A DNA stretch of 64,000 bases from Flavobacteriales bacterium. Lineage in GTDB: Bacteria > Bacteroidota > Bacteroidia > Flavobacteriales_F > PHOS-HE28. The stretch spans positions 112,994 through 176,993 of the forward strand of contig JAEUTA010000014.1 of assembly GCA_016788205.1 (NCBI GenBank). The letters run 5' to 3'. Every line of letters begins with the position of its first letter. Within the stretch, counting starts at the first letter, position 1. The position numbers and the translations under genes are program-made. Positions 1-8,672 of this stretch are shown in pieces. The notes under the pieces were generated by a model, which was not told the origin of the DNA, made no database searches, and saw nothing but the letters and a program-made list of their open reading frames with translations.

Positions 1-452
1 GTTTCCTGCCCGGCGACCTGCGTGAGAAACTGGACCCCTACCTGCAGCCGCTCTACGATGCGCTGCGCGAGATGATCCCGGCCACCAAGCTCGCTGATCA
101 CTTGGATGAGGGTGTGATACAGATCGCGCCGCTGGCCTTCATGCGCGGTCGTACGCTCGATCACGCCTTCGTGATCCTGGACGAAGCGCAGAACGCCACG
201 ATGACGCAGATGAAGATGTTCCTCACCCGCATGGGGCGGAACGCCAAGTTCGTCATCACCGGCGACGCCACGCAGGTGGATCTGCCCGATCGCCAGCCCA
301 GCGGCCTGCTGCCCGTGGTGAACATGTTGCGCAACGTGGAAGGGGTTACCGTGGTGGAACTGGACGAGAAGGATGTGATCCGCCACGAACTGGTAACGAA
401 AGTGCTGAAGGCTTTCCGCGAATTGGAGGAGAACAACGGAACGAAGAAATGA
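1..452 (+). CDS. phoH: PhoH family ATPase, C-terminal part (5' end outside window)
   Basis: This is the C-terminal part of a PhoH-like cytoplasmic P-loop ATPase. Reading frame 3 is open from the window edge and begins FLPGDLREKLDPYLQPLYDAL, a segment typical of PhoH after the Walker A region, which lies outside the window. Visible motifs are the Walker B stretch VILDEAQNAT, FLTRMGRNAKFVITGDATQVDLP, and the family-typical end with a conserved arginine-rich tail. An in-frame ATG at 72 is internal, not the start. The stop overlaps the purC start by 4 nt (ATGA), so the two are probably translationally coupled. PhoH next to purC is a common Bacteroidota arrangement. The cellular role is unclear; an RNA-related or phosphate-stress function has been proposed for the family. 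Confidence 0.93.
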   Translation, partial: FLPGDLREKLDPYLQPLYDALREMIPATKLADHLDEGVIQIAPLAFMRGRTLDHAFVILDEAQNATMTQMKMFLTRMGRNAKFVITGDATQVDLPDRQPSGLLPVVNMLRNVEGVTVVELDEKDVIRHELVTKVLKAFRELEENNGTKK

Positions 453-1405
453 ACGCTGTGATGGATGGCACGCTGATGCGCTCGGACCTGAAGTTGCCGG
501 GTGTGGAGAAGATCTACCGGGGCAAGGTGCGAGACGTGTACCACCTGGCCGATGGCCGCACGATCCTCGTGGCCAGCGACCGCATCAGCGCGTTCGACGT
601 GGTGCTACCGCGCGGCATTCCGCAGAAAGGGCAGGTGCTCACGCAACTGAGCTGGCACATGCTGCAGGCCACGGCGCACATTGCACCCAACTGGGCCATC
701 GCTTCACCTGACCCCAACGTGGTGATCGGTCACACGGCCAAGACCGTTCCCGTGGAGATGGTGGTGCGCGGCTACCTCGCAGGTCACGCGTGGCGGCAAT
801 ACAAAGCGGGGCACCGTGTGTTGTGCGGTGCGGCCATGCCCGAAGGCTTGAAGGAGAATGATCGTTTCCCGCAGCCGCTGATCACACCGAGCACGAAAGC
901 CGAAGAAGGCCACGACGAAGACATCACACCGGACGAGATCCTGTCGCGCGGTGTTTGCACCAAGGAAGAATGGGAGACCATGTGCCGGTATGCCCTGGCG
1001 CTCTTCGCCGAAGGCACTCGACTGGCTGGGAAACAAGGGTTGATCCTAGTGGATACCAAGTATGAGTTCGGTCGAACGAAAGAGGGGAAGATCCTATTGA
1101 TCGACGAGATACACACGCCGGACAGCTCACGCTATTTCTACGCTGAAGGCTATCAAGAGCGTCAGGCCCGCAACGAACCGCAGAAGCAGCTGAGCAAGGA
1201 GTTCGTGCGCGAATGGCTCATCGCCAAAGACTTCATGGGCAAGGAAGGGCAGCGGGTTCCCGAAATGGATGATGCCTTCGTCCGCAGTGTAACTGAGCGC
1301 TACACCGAGCTATACGAACGGATCACAGGACAAAAGCTAGTACCGGCACCGACGGAGGACATGAACGCACGGGTGCAACGGGCACTGGAGCAGTACTTGT
1401 CGTAA
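449..1405 (+). CDS. purC: Phosphoribosylaminoimidazole-succinocarboxamide (SAICAR) synthase
   Basis: This enzyme joins CAIR and aspartate, using ATP, to make SAICAR in de novo purine synthesis in the cytoplasm. The 318-residue product is the longer form of the family. It carries the N-terminal ATP-binding signature KIYRGKVRDVY (about residues 20-30), the following VASDRISAFDVV segment, the VPVEMVVRGYLAGH region, and the LILVDTKYEFG and LLIDEIHTPDSSRY segments near residues 200-230 that line the active site. The ATG overlaps the phoH stop by 4 nt. No fault is visible in the reading frame. Confidence 0.97.
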   Translation: MNAVMDGTLMRSDLKLPGVEKIYRGKVRDVYHLADGRTILVASDRISAFDVVLPRGIPQKGQVLTQLSWHMLQATAHIAPNWAIASPDPNVVIGHTAKTVPVEMVVRGYLAGHAWRQYKAGHRVLCGAAMPEGLKENDRFPQPLITPSTKAEEGHDEDITPDEILSRGVCTKEEWETMCRYALALFAEGTRLAGKQGLILVDTKYEFGRTKEGKILLIDEIHTPDSSRYFYAEGYQERQARNEPQKQLSKEFVREWLIAKDFMGKEGQRVPEMDDAFVRSVTERYTELYERITGQKLVPAPTEDMNARVQRALEQYLS

Positions 1406-1484
1406 GCTTACGCTCACAGTCGGCGGCTGACAACTCCAAGCATCGCTACGGAGAGAGGCGGACAAGGAGCATTTCCTTCGCTCC

Positions 1485-2930
1485 ATGAGCCCAACGCTCC
1501 TCCTCTCCATCGTCTTCGGCTACTTCCTGCTGCTGCTGGGCATTGCGTGGTACACCAGCCGCGGTGCTGGTGAGCACGCCTTCTACAGCGGCGAGCGCAA
1601 GAGCCTGTGGTGGGTGGTGGCCTTCGGGATGATCGGCACGTCGCTCAGCGGGGTCACGTTCATCAGCGTACCCGGTCAGGTGGCGGCGAAGGGGTGGACG
1701 TATTTCCAACTCGTCTTTGGGTTCGCGATCGGCTATTGGATCGTCGCCGGGATCCTGCTGCCGCTCTACTACCGCATGGGGCTCACGAGCATCTACGGCT
1801 ACCTGCGCGAACGTTTCGGCATGGTCAGCTATCGTACGGGTGCATCGTTCTTCATCTTGTCACGACTGGCGGGTGCCACCATCCGGATCTTCGTGGTGCT
1901 CAACGTGATCCAGCTGTTCGTGCTGGATGCCATGGGTGTACCGTTCGAGCTCACCGCCTGTTTGGTGATGCTGATGATCGTGCTCTACACGCTGAAAGGC
2001 GGCGTGAAGACCATCGTGTGGACGGACACCTTGCAGACGCTCTTCATGCTGGGCGCGCTCATCGGTACCATCATCTATATCACGAACCATGTTGAGATGA
2101 GCGACTGGCGCCCGTTACTCGCCGAGAGCGGGATGACGCGCATCCTCGATCTGGATTGGCGCAGCGACGGGTTCCTGTTGAAGCAGATCCTCGCGGGCAT
2201 GTTCATCACCATCGCGATGACCGGTCTTGATCAGGAGATGATGCAGAAGAACCTGAGCGTGGCCACGGTGGGCGGCGCGAAGAAGAACATGCGTGTCTTC
2301 AGCGTGATCCTGCTGGGCGCGAACCTGTTGTTCCTGTTGCTGGGTGCGCTTTTGTACATCTACTCCGGAAAACTGGGGATCACCTTGCCCGAGCGTCCGG
2401 ACGATGTCTTCCCCACATTGGCATTACAGCAGTTCCCGGTGTGGCTGGGACTGTTCTTCATCATCGGCCTCATCAGCGCGCTCTTCCCCAGCGCTGATGG
2501 TGCGTTGACAGCGCTCACCGCCAGTACTTGCATCGACCTTATAGGCATACGTGACCGTGGTTGGGATGAAGCGAAGCAGAAACAGGTGCGCCAACGGGTT
2601 CACTTGGGCATGGCGGCCTTGTTCATGGCTTTCATCCTGTACTTCCATTGGCTGGCCACGCCGAGCGTGATCAAGACCTTGTTCGATATCGCGGGCTTCA
2701 CCTACGGGCCGCTGCTCGGGCTCTTCGCCTACGGCCTCTTCTTCAAAGGCAAGCCCGAAGAGCGGTGGGTGCCGGTGGTGTGCATCGCCGCACCGATCAT
2801 CACCTACATCCTGCGCCAGAATTCGGAGCAACTGCTCTTCGGTTACAAGATGGGTTTCGAAGTGCTGCTGGTCGTGGCCGGGCTGACCATGCTCGGATTG
2901 CGGCTCATCGGCAAGCGGCAGGCAGCATAA
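1485..2930 (+). CDS. Sodium:solute symporter family protein (SSS)
   Basis: This is an inner-membrane transporter of the sodium/solute symporter (SSF) family, 481 residues, with about 13 hydrophobic segments. The first helix starts at once (SPTLLLSIVFGYFLLLLGIA). It is followed by the family-typical GERKSLWWVVAFGMIGTSLSG motif around residues 37-60, where the unwound TM1/TM2 region binds sodium and substrate, and by GLISALFPSADGALTALTAS near residue 325, the SSF signature-like segment. The substrate cannot be named from sequence; Bacteroidota members are usually annotated only as symporters. A TTCCTTCG element lies 4 nt before the ATG, like the promoter elements elsewhere in the window. The gene stands alone. 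Confidence 0.92.
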   Translation: MSPTLLLSIVFGYFLLLLGIAWYTSRGAGEHAFYSGERKSLWWVVAFGMIGTSLSGVTFISVPGQVAAKGWTYFQLVFGFAIGYWIVAGILLPLYYRMGLTSIYGYLRERFGMVSYRTGASFFILSRLAGATIRIFVVLNVIQLFVLDAMGVPFELTACLVMLMIVLYTLKGGVKTIVWTDTLQTLFMLGALIGTIIYITNHVEMSDWRPLLAESGMTRILDLDWRSDGFLLKQILAGMFITIAMTGLDQEMMQKNLSVATVGGAKKNMRVFSVILLGANLLFLLLGALLYIYSGKLGITLPERPDDVFPTLALQQFPVWLGLFFIIGLISALFPSADGALTALTASTCIDLIGIRDRGWDEAKQKQVRQRVHLGMAALFMAFILYFHWLATPSVIKTLFDIAGFTYGPLLGLFAYGLFFKGKPEERWVPVVCIAAPIITYILRQNSEQLLFGYKMGFEVLLVVAGLTMLGLRLIGKRQAA

Positions 2931-2990
2931 CGCTCCATCCCTGCGTCATAGATTTCGGAGCGGTACTCACATGTACTGCGTCCGCTTACA

Positions 2991-3932
2991 ATGCAAAGCC
3001 GTTCTATCGTTCCCATAGCCTTCGCTGCGGTGTGCTGTCTCGCGCTGATCGGGTGCCACAAGGGAACAAGCTTTGGGCCGGTGGATGAAGGTGATGGGTT
3101 GAGCGCCCTCTTCGAGGATCGGCTCGCCAATGCGACACAGCACTTTTCCATGAACGCTACCACGGGTGGTACGATACATGGAGCAGGGGGAGTGGAATTC
3201 ATCTTTCCGCCCAACGCGTTCCAGACCCAAGGCGGGGGAATCGTTGCAGGTAGTGTCAATGTGGAAGTGATCGAAGTGCTGGATATCGCTGATATGATCC
3301 TGTTGAACATCACGACCGTGGGGGATGACAACGGTACCCGACGCGTACTGAATAGTGGTGGTTCCGTGTATGTGAGCGCGCGTCAAGGGAACACGGAGCT
3401 TTTCCTAGGCCCACAGGGTATGGGGATCATCGTTCCGGCCACGACCGTGAGCATGCAAATGGGTGTTTTCACCGCGAACCGAACACCGGGCGAGGATCTG
3501 CTTTGGACAGAAGCCGACAATGCGACCATCACACCGATCGCAGTGGACACTGCTGGAAGTGGTGGCGGGTATAGCTATCAACTGCAGGTGGATTCCATGC
3601 AGTGGATCAATTGCGACTATTTCCCCTTCAGTCCGGATAATACCACCATCACGGCGATCACACCGAGCGATGTGCCCAACGACAGCACTAGGGTCTGGTT
3701 CGTGTTCCCCACGCTGAACGCAGTGGCCGGAGGTTCGCCGAACGCTCCTCAGACGTACGCCTTCGGGCAGGTTCCAGTAGGTCTTCCGGCAATAGCAGTG
3801 AGCCTAACGCGAAATGGTGATGACTACCGTTCGGCCTTCACGAACTTCACCACCACACCGACCGGAAGCGTGGGCCTTTCCTACCAACCGACAACGCTCC
3901 AGGCCTTCGAAGCTGCGGTGAACGCGCTCTGA
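2991..3932 (+). CDS. Predicted lipoprotein of unknown function
   Basis: The 313-residue product has a lipoprotein signal peptide: basic n-region MQSRS, a hydrophobic core, and a lipobox LIGC with the cysteine near residue 22, so it should be lipidated and sit on the periplasmic face or the cell surface. After the cysteine the sequence is rich in Thr, Ala and Gly, with short beta-strand-like stretches (GGTIHGAGGVEFIFPPNAFQ near residue 60). The phrase on FPPNAFQTQGG recalls ZU5-like or carboxypeptidase-regulatory-like surface lipoproteins of Bacteroidota, but I do not recognise a defined family. A TAGATTTC element at 2949-2956 may drive it. The gene ends immediately against the convergent acyltransferase (no gap). 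Confidence 0.8.
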   Translation: MQSRSIVPIAFAAVCCLALIGCHKGTSFGPVDEGDGLSALFEDRLANATQHFSMNATTGGTIHGAGGVEFIFPPNAFQTQGGGIVAGSVNVEVIEVLDIADMILLNITTVGDDNGTRRVLNSGGSVYVSARQGNTELFLGPQGMGIIVPATTVSMQMGVFTANRTPGEDLLWTEADNATITPIAVDTAGSGGGYSYQLQVDSMQWINCDYFPFSPDNTTITAITPSDVPNDSTRVWFVFPTLNAVAGGSPNAPQTYAFGQVPVGLPAIAVSLTRNGDDYRSAFTNFTTTPTGSVGLSYQPTTLQAFEAAVNAL

Positions 3933-5048
3933 TCAGGCGGCGACCGATGTTTTCTTCTTCTCCAGCCCGAACACTTTCGTGAGCCACTTGCGACCCTTGG
4001 TGTTCATCGGTGCCTCAAAGTGCAGATGTACCTGATTGGCGGCTATCTGGATCACCACGAACACGGCGATGAACCAGGGGATGTACATCCAAACGGGGAT
4101 CGAGAACTCCAGCTTCAGCAGGACCTGCCGTCCATAGCGGAGCATCAGTTCGTGGATCATGTAGAAGGTGAAGCTGGCCTCACCCAGGAACACCATGCGG
4201 TCGCTGGCAAGCAACCAATTCTTCGTGTCCCGCCGGAAAGCCGTGCCGAGCACCACCATCAAGCTGCCGGGCAGCATCCACAGGTTGGTGCCGCTGGCTT
4301 CGTCGCGGTAATACTCCAGCGCCATCATGCCACAGAACCAGAGGATGCCCAATGGCAACAGGGCTTGCTTCCACGCTTCTGAGTAGGTTTTGAACCGGTT
4401 GAAGAAGAGGAAGGCCAGGATGCCGAGCACGTAATCCGTCACCCTGAACGGCGCACGTTCCACCTTGATGAACGCATCCGGGTCGTTGTGCGTGGTGAAG
4501 AACGCGAGGGTCAGGGCTGCCAACACGATGAAGATGGACGCTAGGAAGAGGACCTTCTTTTTGCCCGCCTTCAGCATACCGGCGAAGAGGAGCGGGGTAA
4601 GCACGTAGAAGAGCATCTCTACGCTCAGCGTCCACGAGACCTTGTTCGGGCCGGGACCCGGGTAGCCGATGGGGCTCCACTCCTGAAGCAGGGCGATGTG
4701 AATGGGCAGGTTCTCCAGTTGGATCGGTGAGGTGCTGCTCTTCAAACCCAAGGGCAGGCACACCAGCATGGTGAGCAGGTGGAGCGGGAAGATGCGGGTG
4801 ACGCGGGCGATCAAGAAGCGACCGGCGTTCGCACGTGTTGGCTCCCACTTGTCCTCGCCGTAGTAGACATAGGTCATGATGAAGCCGCTGAGCACAAAGA
4901 AGATGGAGACACCCAGGCGGCCCTGTAACTCGGCATGCTCGTGGCCGAGCCATTCCAGGCCCGGCAGCATGCTGGCGTGGAGGGAGAACACGACGAAAGC
5001 CGCATAGAACCGCAGTGCGGTAAGCGGACGAATGAGTTCCTTTTGCAT
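3933..5048 (-). CDS. Acyltransferase 3 family membrane protein (OafA/YrhL type)
   Basis: This is a polytopic inner-membrane acyltransferase of 371 residues with about ten hydrophobic segments. Members move acyl (often acetyl) groups onto extracytoplasmic sugars such as O-antigen or peptidoglycan. The N-terminus LTALRFYAAFVVFSLHA matches the family start, where the R and the H (about residue 24) form the catalytic region. The later FFVLSGFIMTYVY and the FLIARVTRIFPLH segment (RxxR/RIFP motif) are also typical. The tail is basic (ends KKKTSVAA). The gene converges on the lipoprotein gene with no spacer. The acceptor is unknown; no other polysaccharide genes lie nearby, so this may be a lone decoration enzyme. 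Confidence 0.9.
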   Translation of the reverse strand: MQKELIRPLTALRFYAAFVVFSLHASMLPGLEWLGHEHAELQGRLGVSIFFVLSGFIMTYVYYGEDKWEPTRANAGRFLIARVTRIFPLHLLTMLVCLPLGLKSSTSPIQLENLPIHIALLQEWSPIGYPGPGPNKVSWTLSVEMLFYVLTPLLFAGMLKAGKKKVLFLASIFIVLAALTLAFFTTHNDPDAFIKVERAPFRVTDYVLGILAFLFFNRFKTYSEAWKQALLPLGILWFCGMMALEYYRDEASGTNLWMLPGSLMVVLGTAFRRDTKNWLLASDRMVFLGEASFTFYMIHELMLRYGRQVLLKLEFSIPVWMYIPWFIAVFVVIQIAANQVHLHFEAPMNTKGRKWLTKVFGLEKKKTSVAA

Positions 5049-5132
5049 CAGGCCTGGACAAAGATCCAGTGGATCGCGTTCTACGCTGCCGGACCGGGGA
5101 GGGTTCCTTTCACAACCCGGTGCTGAGAACGG

Positions 5133-5930
5133 TCAATCCTGGCGCTGCCAGTTGCGCTCGATCACCTCCAGCAGTTCGTCGTGTACGGCGCGGTTGCTGG
5201 CCACGATCTCTTCATCGAAGAGCGGGTCTTTACTCGGAGCGAAACCGCTGACACGGCCACCTGCCTCGCGCACGAGAAGTACTCCGGCGGCCACGTCCCA
5301 GCTATTCAGGCCATACTCGTAGAACGCTTCGAAGCGACCACAGGCCACGTAGGCCAGATCGGCGGCGGCACTACCCAGTCGACGGATGCCACGGGTACGG
5401 TGCATCAGCTCACGCAAGAGGTCCATGTACTCCGTTTCGTAGCCGAAGTCATCGTATGGGAAGCCGGTGGCCAGCAGGCTTTCCTGCAGTTCCTTACGGG
5501 GCGATACCTGGATACGCTTCCCATTGAGGAACGCGCCTCCACCTTTCCACGCTGTGAAACGTTCGTCGCGTGTTACCTCATGCACCACCCCCAGAACGGG
5601 TTCGGTGCCATCGACAAGGGCGATGCTGATGCAGTAGCACGGAATACCGTGAACGAAGTTCGTGGTGCCGTCCAACGGGTCGATGATCCAGTTGAGCCCT
5701 TCACCTTTTTCGCCGCTGCCTTCCTCGGCGATGAACCCGGCTTCGGGAAGGATCTTCTCCAACGCCTCCACCAGACGGTCCTCGGCCGTGTGGTCTACGT
5801 GGGTGACCAGGTTGTTCGCGCTCTTTTCCGAAATGCCAGCGGCGGTGAGCTTGCCCGCTTCGCTACGAATGAACGCGGCGACATCGACACAGATCGCTTC
5901 GACCTGTTCAGTGAGTTTCTTGAGTTCCAT
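5133..5930 (-). CDS. Inositol monophosphatase family protein
   Basis: The 265-residue product belongs to the Mg-dependent inositol monophosphatase/SuhB family, cytoplasmic sugar-phosphate phosphatases. The metal and phosphate motifs are complete: the first Glu in GFIAEEGSGE (about residues 65-74), WIIDPLDGTTNFVHGIP (about 82-98, the DPxDGT motif), and NSWDVAAGVLLVREAGG near residue 210 (the WDxAAG motif). The length is normal. The start overlaps the 3' end of lgt by 23 nt, so the two genes form a two-gene operon in the order lgt, then this gene. The substrate cannot be chosen from sequence among inositol-1-phosphate, histidinol-phosphate or related esters. Confidence 0.92.
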   Translation of the reverse strand: MELKKLTEQVEAICVDVAAFIRSEAGKLTAAGISEKSANNLVTHVDHTAEDRLVEALEKILPEAGFIAEEGSGEKGEGLNWIIDPLDGTTNFVHGIPCYCISIALVDGTEPVLGVVHEVTRDERFTAWKGGGAFLNGKRIQVSPRKELQESLLATGFPYDDFGYETEYMDLLRELMHRTRGIRRLGSAAADLAYVACGRFEAFYEYGLNSWDVAAGVLLVREAGGRVSGFAPSKDPLFDEEIVASNRAVHDELLEVIERNWQRQD

Positions 5931-7080
5931 TCAAGGTGTTGTTGCGCGAGCGGACCCAAAGGATGCCCGCGATACCGGCGATGACCAGACCGAGGGAGAT
6001 CACTTCGGCCTGGGTCCAGCTTCCTGCGAAGGCGACGTTGACGCGGATCTTCTCGATGAAGAAACGCTCGACACCGTTGAGCAGCAGGAAGGTGAAGAAA
6101 ATGATGCCCGGAGTTGAGACCCGCTTCCGCAAGGACCACAGCAGGAAGAAGAAGCCCACGCAAACGATGGTCTCATACAACGGGGTAGGGAATACCGGTT
6201 CCGGAAGTACGGTGCAGTATCCATCGAAGCAGGGCGTTCCGCTGAAAGGGACACCAACGCCGTTCACATTGTTCGGATAGGTGTAACTCCACAGCCAGTC
6301 CGGCAGCCAGCTTGGTGCGGGTGTGTTGTTCACGATGCCCCAGTCGCCATCGCCGCTCACCTGGCAGCCGATACGGCCCACACCATAAGCGAGCATGACG
6401 CCGGGTGCAGCGCTGTCCGCGCCGTGCCAAGCGGGTATGCCGTTGTTCCGGAAGTAGCGGATCACCATGGCACCCGCCACGATCAACCCGCCGTACATCG
6501 TGAGGCCGCTGAAGACGCCATCGCCACCGGGGTTCTTGACGAAGGAGATGAACTCGTCCGGGTTCTCCAACCAGTGGAAGAGCTTGGCACCCACGAGTCC
6601 CCAGAGGGCCGCCACCATGGTGATGTTGCCTCCGTGTTCGTGCGCCTGCATGCGGATCTCCTCGGTCTTCGGCTCGGCCAGCTTGGTCTTCTCTTTCTCC
6701 CTCCACTTCGACCAGGCCATGAAGCCGCCGAGGATGACCCCTCCGATGAAATTGCCCTTGCCACTGAGCAGGAAGCCTTGTGGATCCGCCGTGGACTCCG
6801 ATAGGTTCAGCACAAGAAATAGGCCCTTCCACCCGAGCAGGAAGCCGAGCAAGCCGCTCCAGATCAGCTCACCCGGAGACGCTGGCAGACCGATGGTCAC
6901 CTTGCGTGTAACCGGTTGGAGCAGACCGAGCCCCTCTTTGCGGCGTAGCTCCATCCCCAAGGTCCAACTCGCGAAGAGGAACGCCAGCGCTACGAAGAAC
7001 CCGAAACTATTGAGGAACTTGAGGAAGGACAGGTCAAGCCCGGTGAGATCGAGAAGGGCGTGGTAGATCGTTGGGTACAT
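5908..7080 (-). CDS. lgt: Prolipoprotein diacylglyceryl transferase, long Bacteroidota form
   Basis: Lgt transfers diacylglycerol from phosphatidylglycerol to the lipobox cysteine of prelipoproteins in the inner membrane. The 390-residue protein is longer than the roughly 270-290 residues of proteobacterial Lgt; the extra length includes a charged loop near residues 125-150 (KWREKEKTKLAEPKTEEI). Several membrane segments are visible. The Lgt signature appears as GVGRIGCQVSGDGDWGI (about residues 235-251), a variant of GRxxNFxNxE with the central Arg kept. A second conserved Arg lies in NGVERFFIEKIRVN near the C-terminus. Several lipoproteins encoded in this window would be its substrates. The 3' end overlaps the phosphatase gene by 23 nt. 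Confidence 0.9.
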   Translation of the reverse strand: MYPTIYHALLDLTGLDLSFLKFLNSFGFFVALAFLFASWTLGMELRRKEGLGLLQPVTRKVTIGLPASPGELIWSGLLGFLLGWKGLFLVLNLSESTADPQGFLLSGKGNFIGGVILGGFMAWSKWREKEKTKLAEPKTEEIRMQAHEHGGNITMVAALWGLVGAKLFHWLENPDEFISFVKNPGGDGVFSGLTMYGGLIVAGAMVIRYFRNNGIPAWHGADSAAPGVMLAYGVGRIGCQVSGDGDWGIVNNTPAPSWLPDWLWSYTYPNNVNGVGVPFSGTPCFDGYCTVLPEPVFPTPLYETIVCVGFFFLLWSLRKRVSTPGIIFFTFLLLNGVERFFIEKIRVNVAFAGSWTQAEVISLGLVIAGIAGILWVRSRNNTLNGTQETH

Positions 7081-7105
7081 CCTGGTAAGCCGTTTAGCGG
7101 ATGCG

Positions 7106-8467
7106 TCAATTAGCGAGTTGGACTTCTGGGGTCAGGCCGATGATGTGCCCGTCACCATCCATTCGGGTCAGTTCCACGGGGACGATACGGTTGACGAACG
7201 CTGCGTCGTACGGCATGGTCACACGCAGGTAGTTGTCGGTGAAGCCAAGCATGCGGCCGTCGTTCTCTTCGGCCTCGAAGAGCACGCTGCGCGCCGAGCC
7301 GAGGTGATCTTGGTAGAACGCCCGTTGCAGCTTGTTACTGAGGATGCGCAGTTGCTTGGTGCGCTCGCGCCGTGTTTCCATGGGCACGCTGTCATCCATG
7401 CGCACGGCCGTGGTGTTGGCACGCTCGCTGTAGGTGAAAACGTGGAGGTAGTCCACGGCTATGGAACGAAGGAATTCGTGCGTCTTCAGGAACTCGTCCT
7501 CCGTCTCGCCCGGTGTTCCCGTGATCACGTCCACGCCAACGCAGGCGTGCGGCATGCGTTCCTTGATGCGCGCGACGCGTTCGGCATAGAGCGCCGTGTC
7601 ATAACGGCGGCGCATGCGCTGCAGGATGGCGTCACTACCGCTTTGCAGGGGCATGTGGAAGTGCGGCGCGAAACGTGCGCTGGTGGCTACGAAGTCGATG
7701 ACACCGTCATGGCACAGGTTCGGCTCGATACTGCTGATCCTGAATCGTTCAATGCCTTCGACCTCGTCCAGGGCTTCGATCAATTGAAGGAAGGTCTGCT
7801 CATGTCCACGGCCGAAGTCCCCCGTGTTGACCCCGGTCAGGACGATCTCTTTCACGCCGGAAGCAGCGATCGTACCGGCCAGTGCGACCGTTTCCGCTAC
7901 GGTGGCGCTGCGGCTACGCCCACGGGCCAGCGGTATGGTGCAGAACGAACAGAAGTAGTCGCAGCCGTCCTGCACCTTCAAGAACGTTCGGGTGCGGTCG
8001 TTGGCGTTGTAGGAGGGGACGAAATGCTTGAGGTCCTTGATCGGAGAGTGGACCGCTTCGCCTTTCCCTCCGTGATCCCCGGCTTCGGCCGAGGCCAGCT
8101 TCCTGTCCACATGAGAGGCCAGGTCGAATTTCTCGTTGGCGCCCAACACCAGGTCCACACCGGGTATGCCGGCGATCTCCTCGGGCTTCAGTTGCGCGTA
8201 ACAGCCCACCACGGCGATGAACGCATCCGGGTTGATGGACTGGAAACGGCGCACATGCCGGCGGCATTCCTTGTCGGCATTCTCCGTTACGCTGCAGGTG
8301 TTGAGCACGAACACATCGGGACGGTCCTCCTGGCGCACCTTGGCATAGCCGGCCTCTTCCAACGAACGGGCCAGGGTACTGGTCTCGCTGAAGTTGAGTT
8401 TGCAGCCCAGGGTATGGAAGGCGACGGTCTTGGAAGGCCTCATGTGGTCCGGTGCTCCGGTGGACAT
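7106..8467 (-). CDS. mtaB: tRNA (N6-threonylcarbamoyladenosine 37) methylthiotransferase MtaB
   Basis: This is a radical SAM enzyme that adds a methylthio group to t6A37 of tRNA. The N-terminal UPF0004 domain has three cluster cysteines in TLGCKLNFSET, LNTCSVTENAD and VVGCYAQLKPEE. The radical SAM motif is DGCDYFCSFC (CxxxCxxC), followed by TIPLARGRSRS. A TRAM-like C-terminal region is present. The frame is open further upstream, to 8554, but a TACCTTCG promoter element at 8502-8495 would lie inside such a longer gene. The ATG at 8467, or the one at 8443 which begins MRPSKTVAFHTLGC, is therefore the likely start. The gap to lgt is 25 nt, so it may be the first gene of that run. Confidence 0.94.
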   Translation of the reverse strand: MSTGAPDHMRPSKTVAFHTLGCKLNFSETSTLARSLEEAGYAKVRQEDRPDVFVLNTCSVTENADKECRRHVRRFQSINPDAFIAVVGCYAQLKPEEIAGIPGVDLVLGANEKFDLASHVDRKLASAEAGDHGGKGEAVHSPIKDLKHFVPSYNANDRTRTFLKVQDGCDYFCSFCTIPLARGRSRSATVAETVALAGTIAASGVKEIVLTGVNTGDFGRGHEQTFLQLIEALDEVEGIERFRISSIEPNLCHDGVIDFVATSARFAPHFHMPLQSGSDAILQRMRRRYDTALYAERVARIKERMPHACVGVDVITGTPGETEDEFLKTHEFLRSIAVDYLHVFTYSERANTTAVRMDDSVPMETRRERTKQLRILSNKLQRAFYQDHLGSARSVLFEAEENDGRMLGFTDNYLRVTMPYDAAFVNRIVPVELTRMDGDGHIIGLTPEVQLAN

Positions 8468-8494
8468 GTGACCATGGCCTGACCGGAGCGGCGG

Positions 8495-8502
8495 CGAAGG
8501 TA
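8495..8502 (-). promoter_or_regulatory. Putative -7 promoter element upstream of mtaB
   Basis: TACCTTCG on the minus strand resembles the Bacteroidota -7 consensus TAnnTTTG and is followed by the GCCGCC context seen at other sites in the window. Transcription would begin about 20 nt before the ATG at 8467. No clear -33 TTG is visible at the usual distance. Confidence 0.45.
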
Positions 8503-8672
8503 CCGCTCCACGGTGGATGAAGCAGTTGAAAGCCAAGCGCCTATATTCAGGCATCTATTTGCGCAGCCAACGTCTGCCTACTGAACCCGGACCCTTCGGC
8601 CATGCCCTCAGGATCACTTGCATCGTTGAGCCTGTCCCGACCAGTAAGCGAATTCCATTTTAGCCGAACTCA

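Noticed and set aside
7118..8482. Plus-strand ORF (454 codons) opposite mtaB
   Set aside because: The mtaB frame has full radical SAM motifs on the other strand; the antisense product has no recognisable feature.
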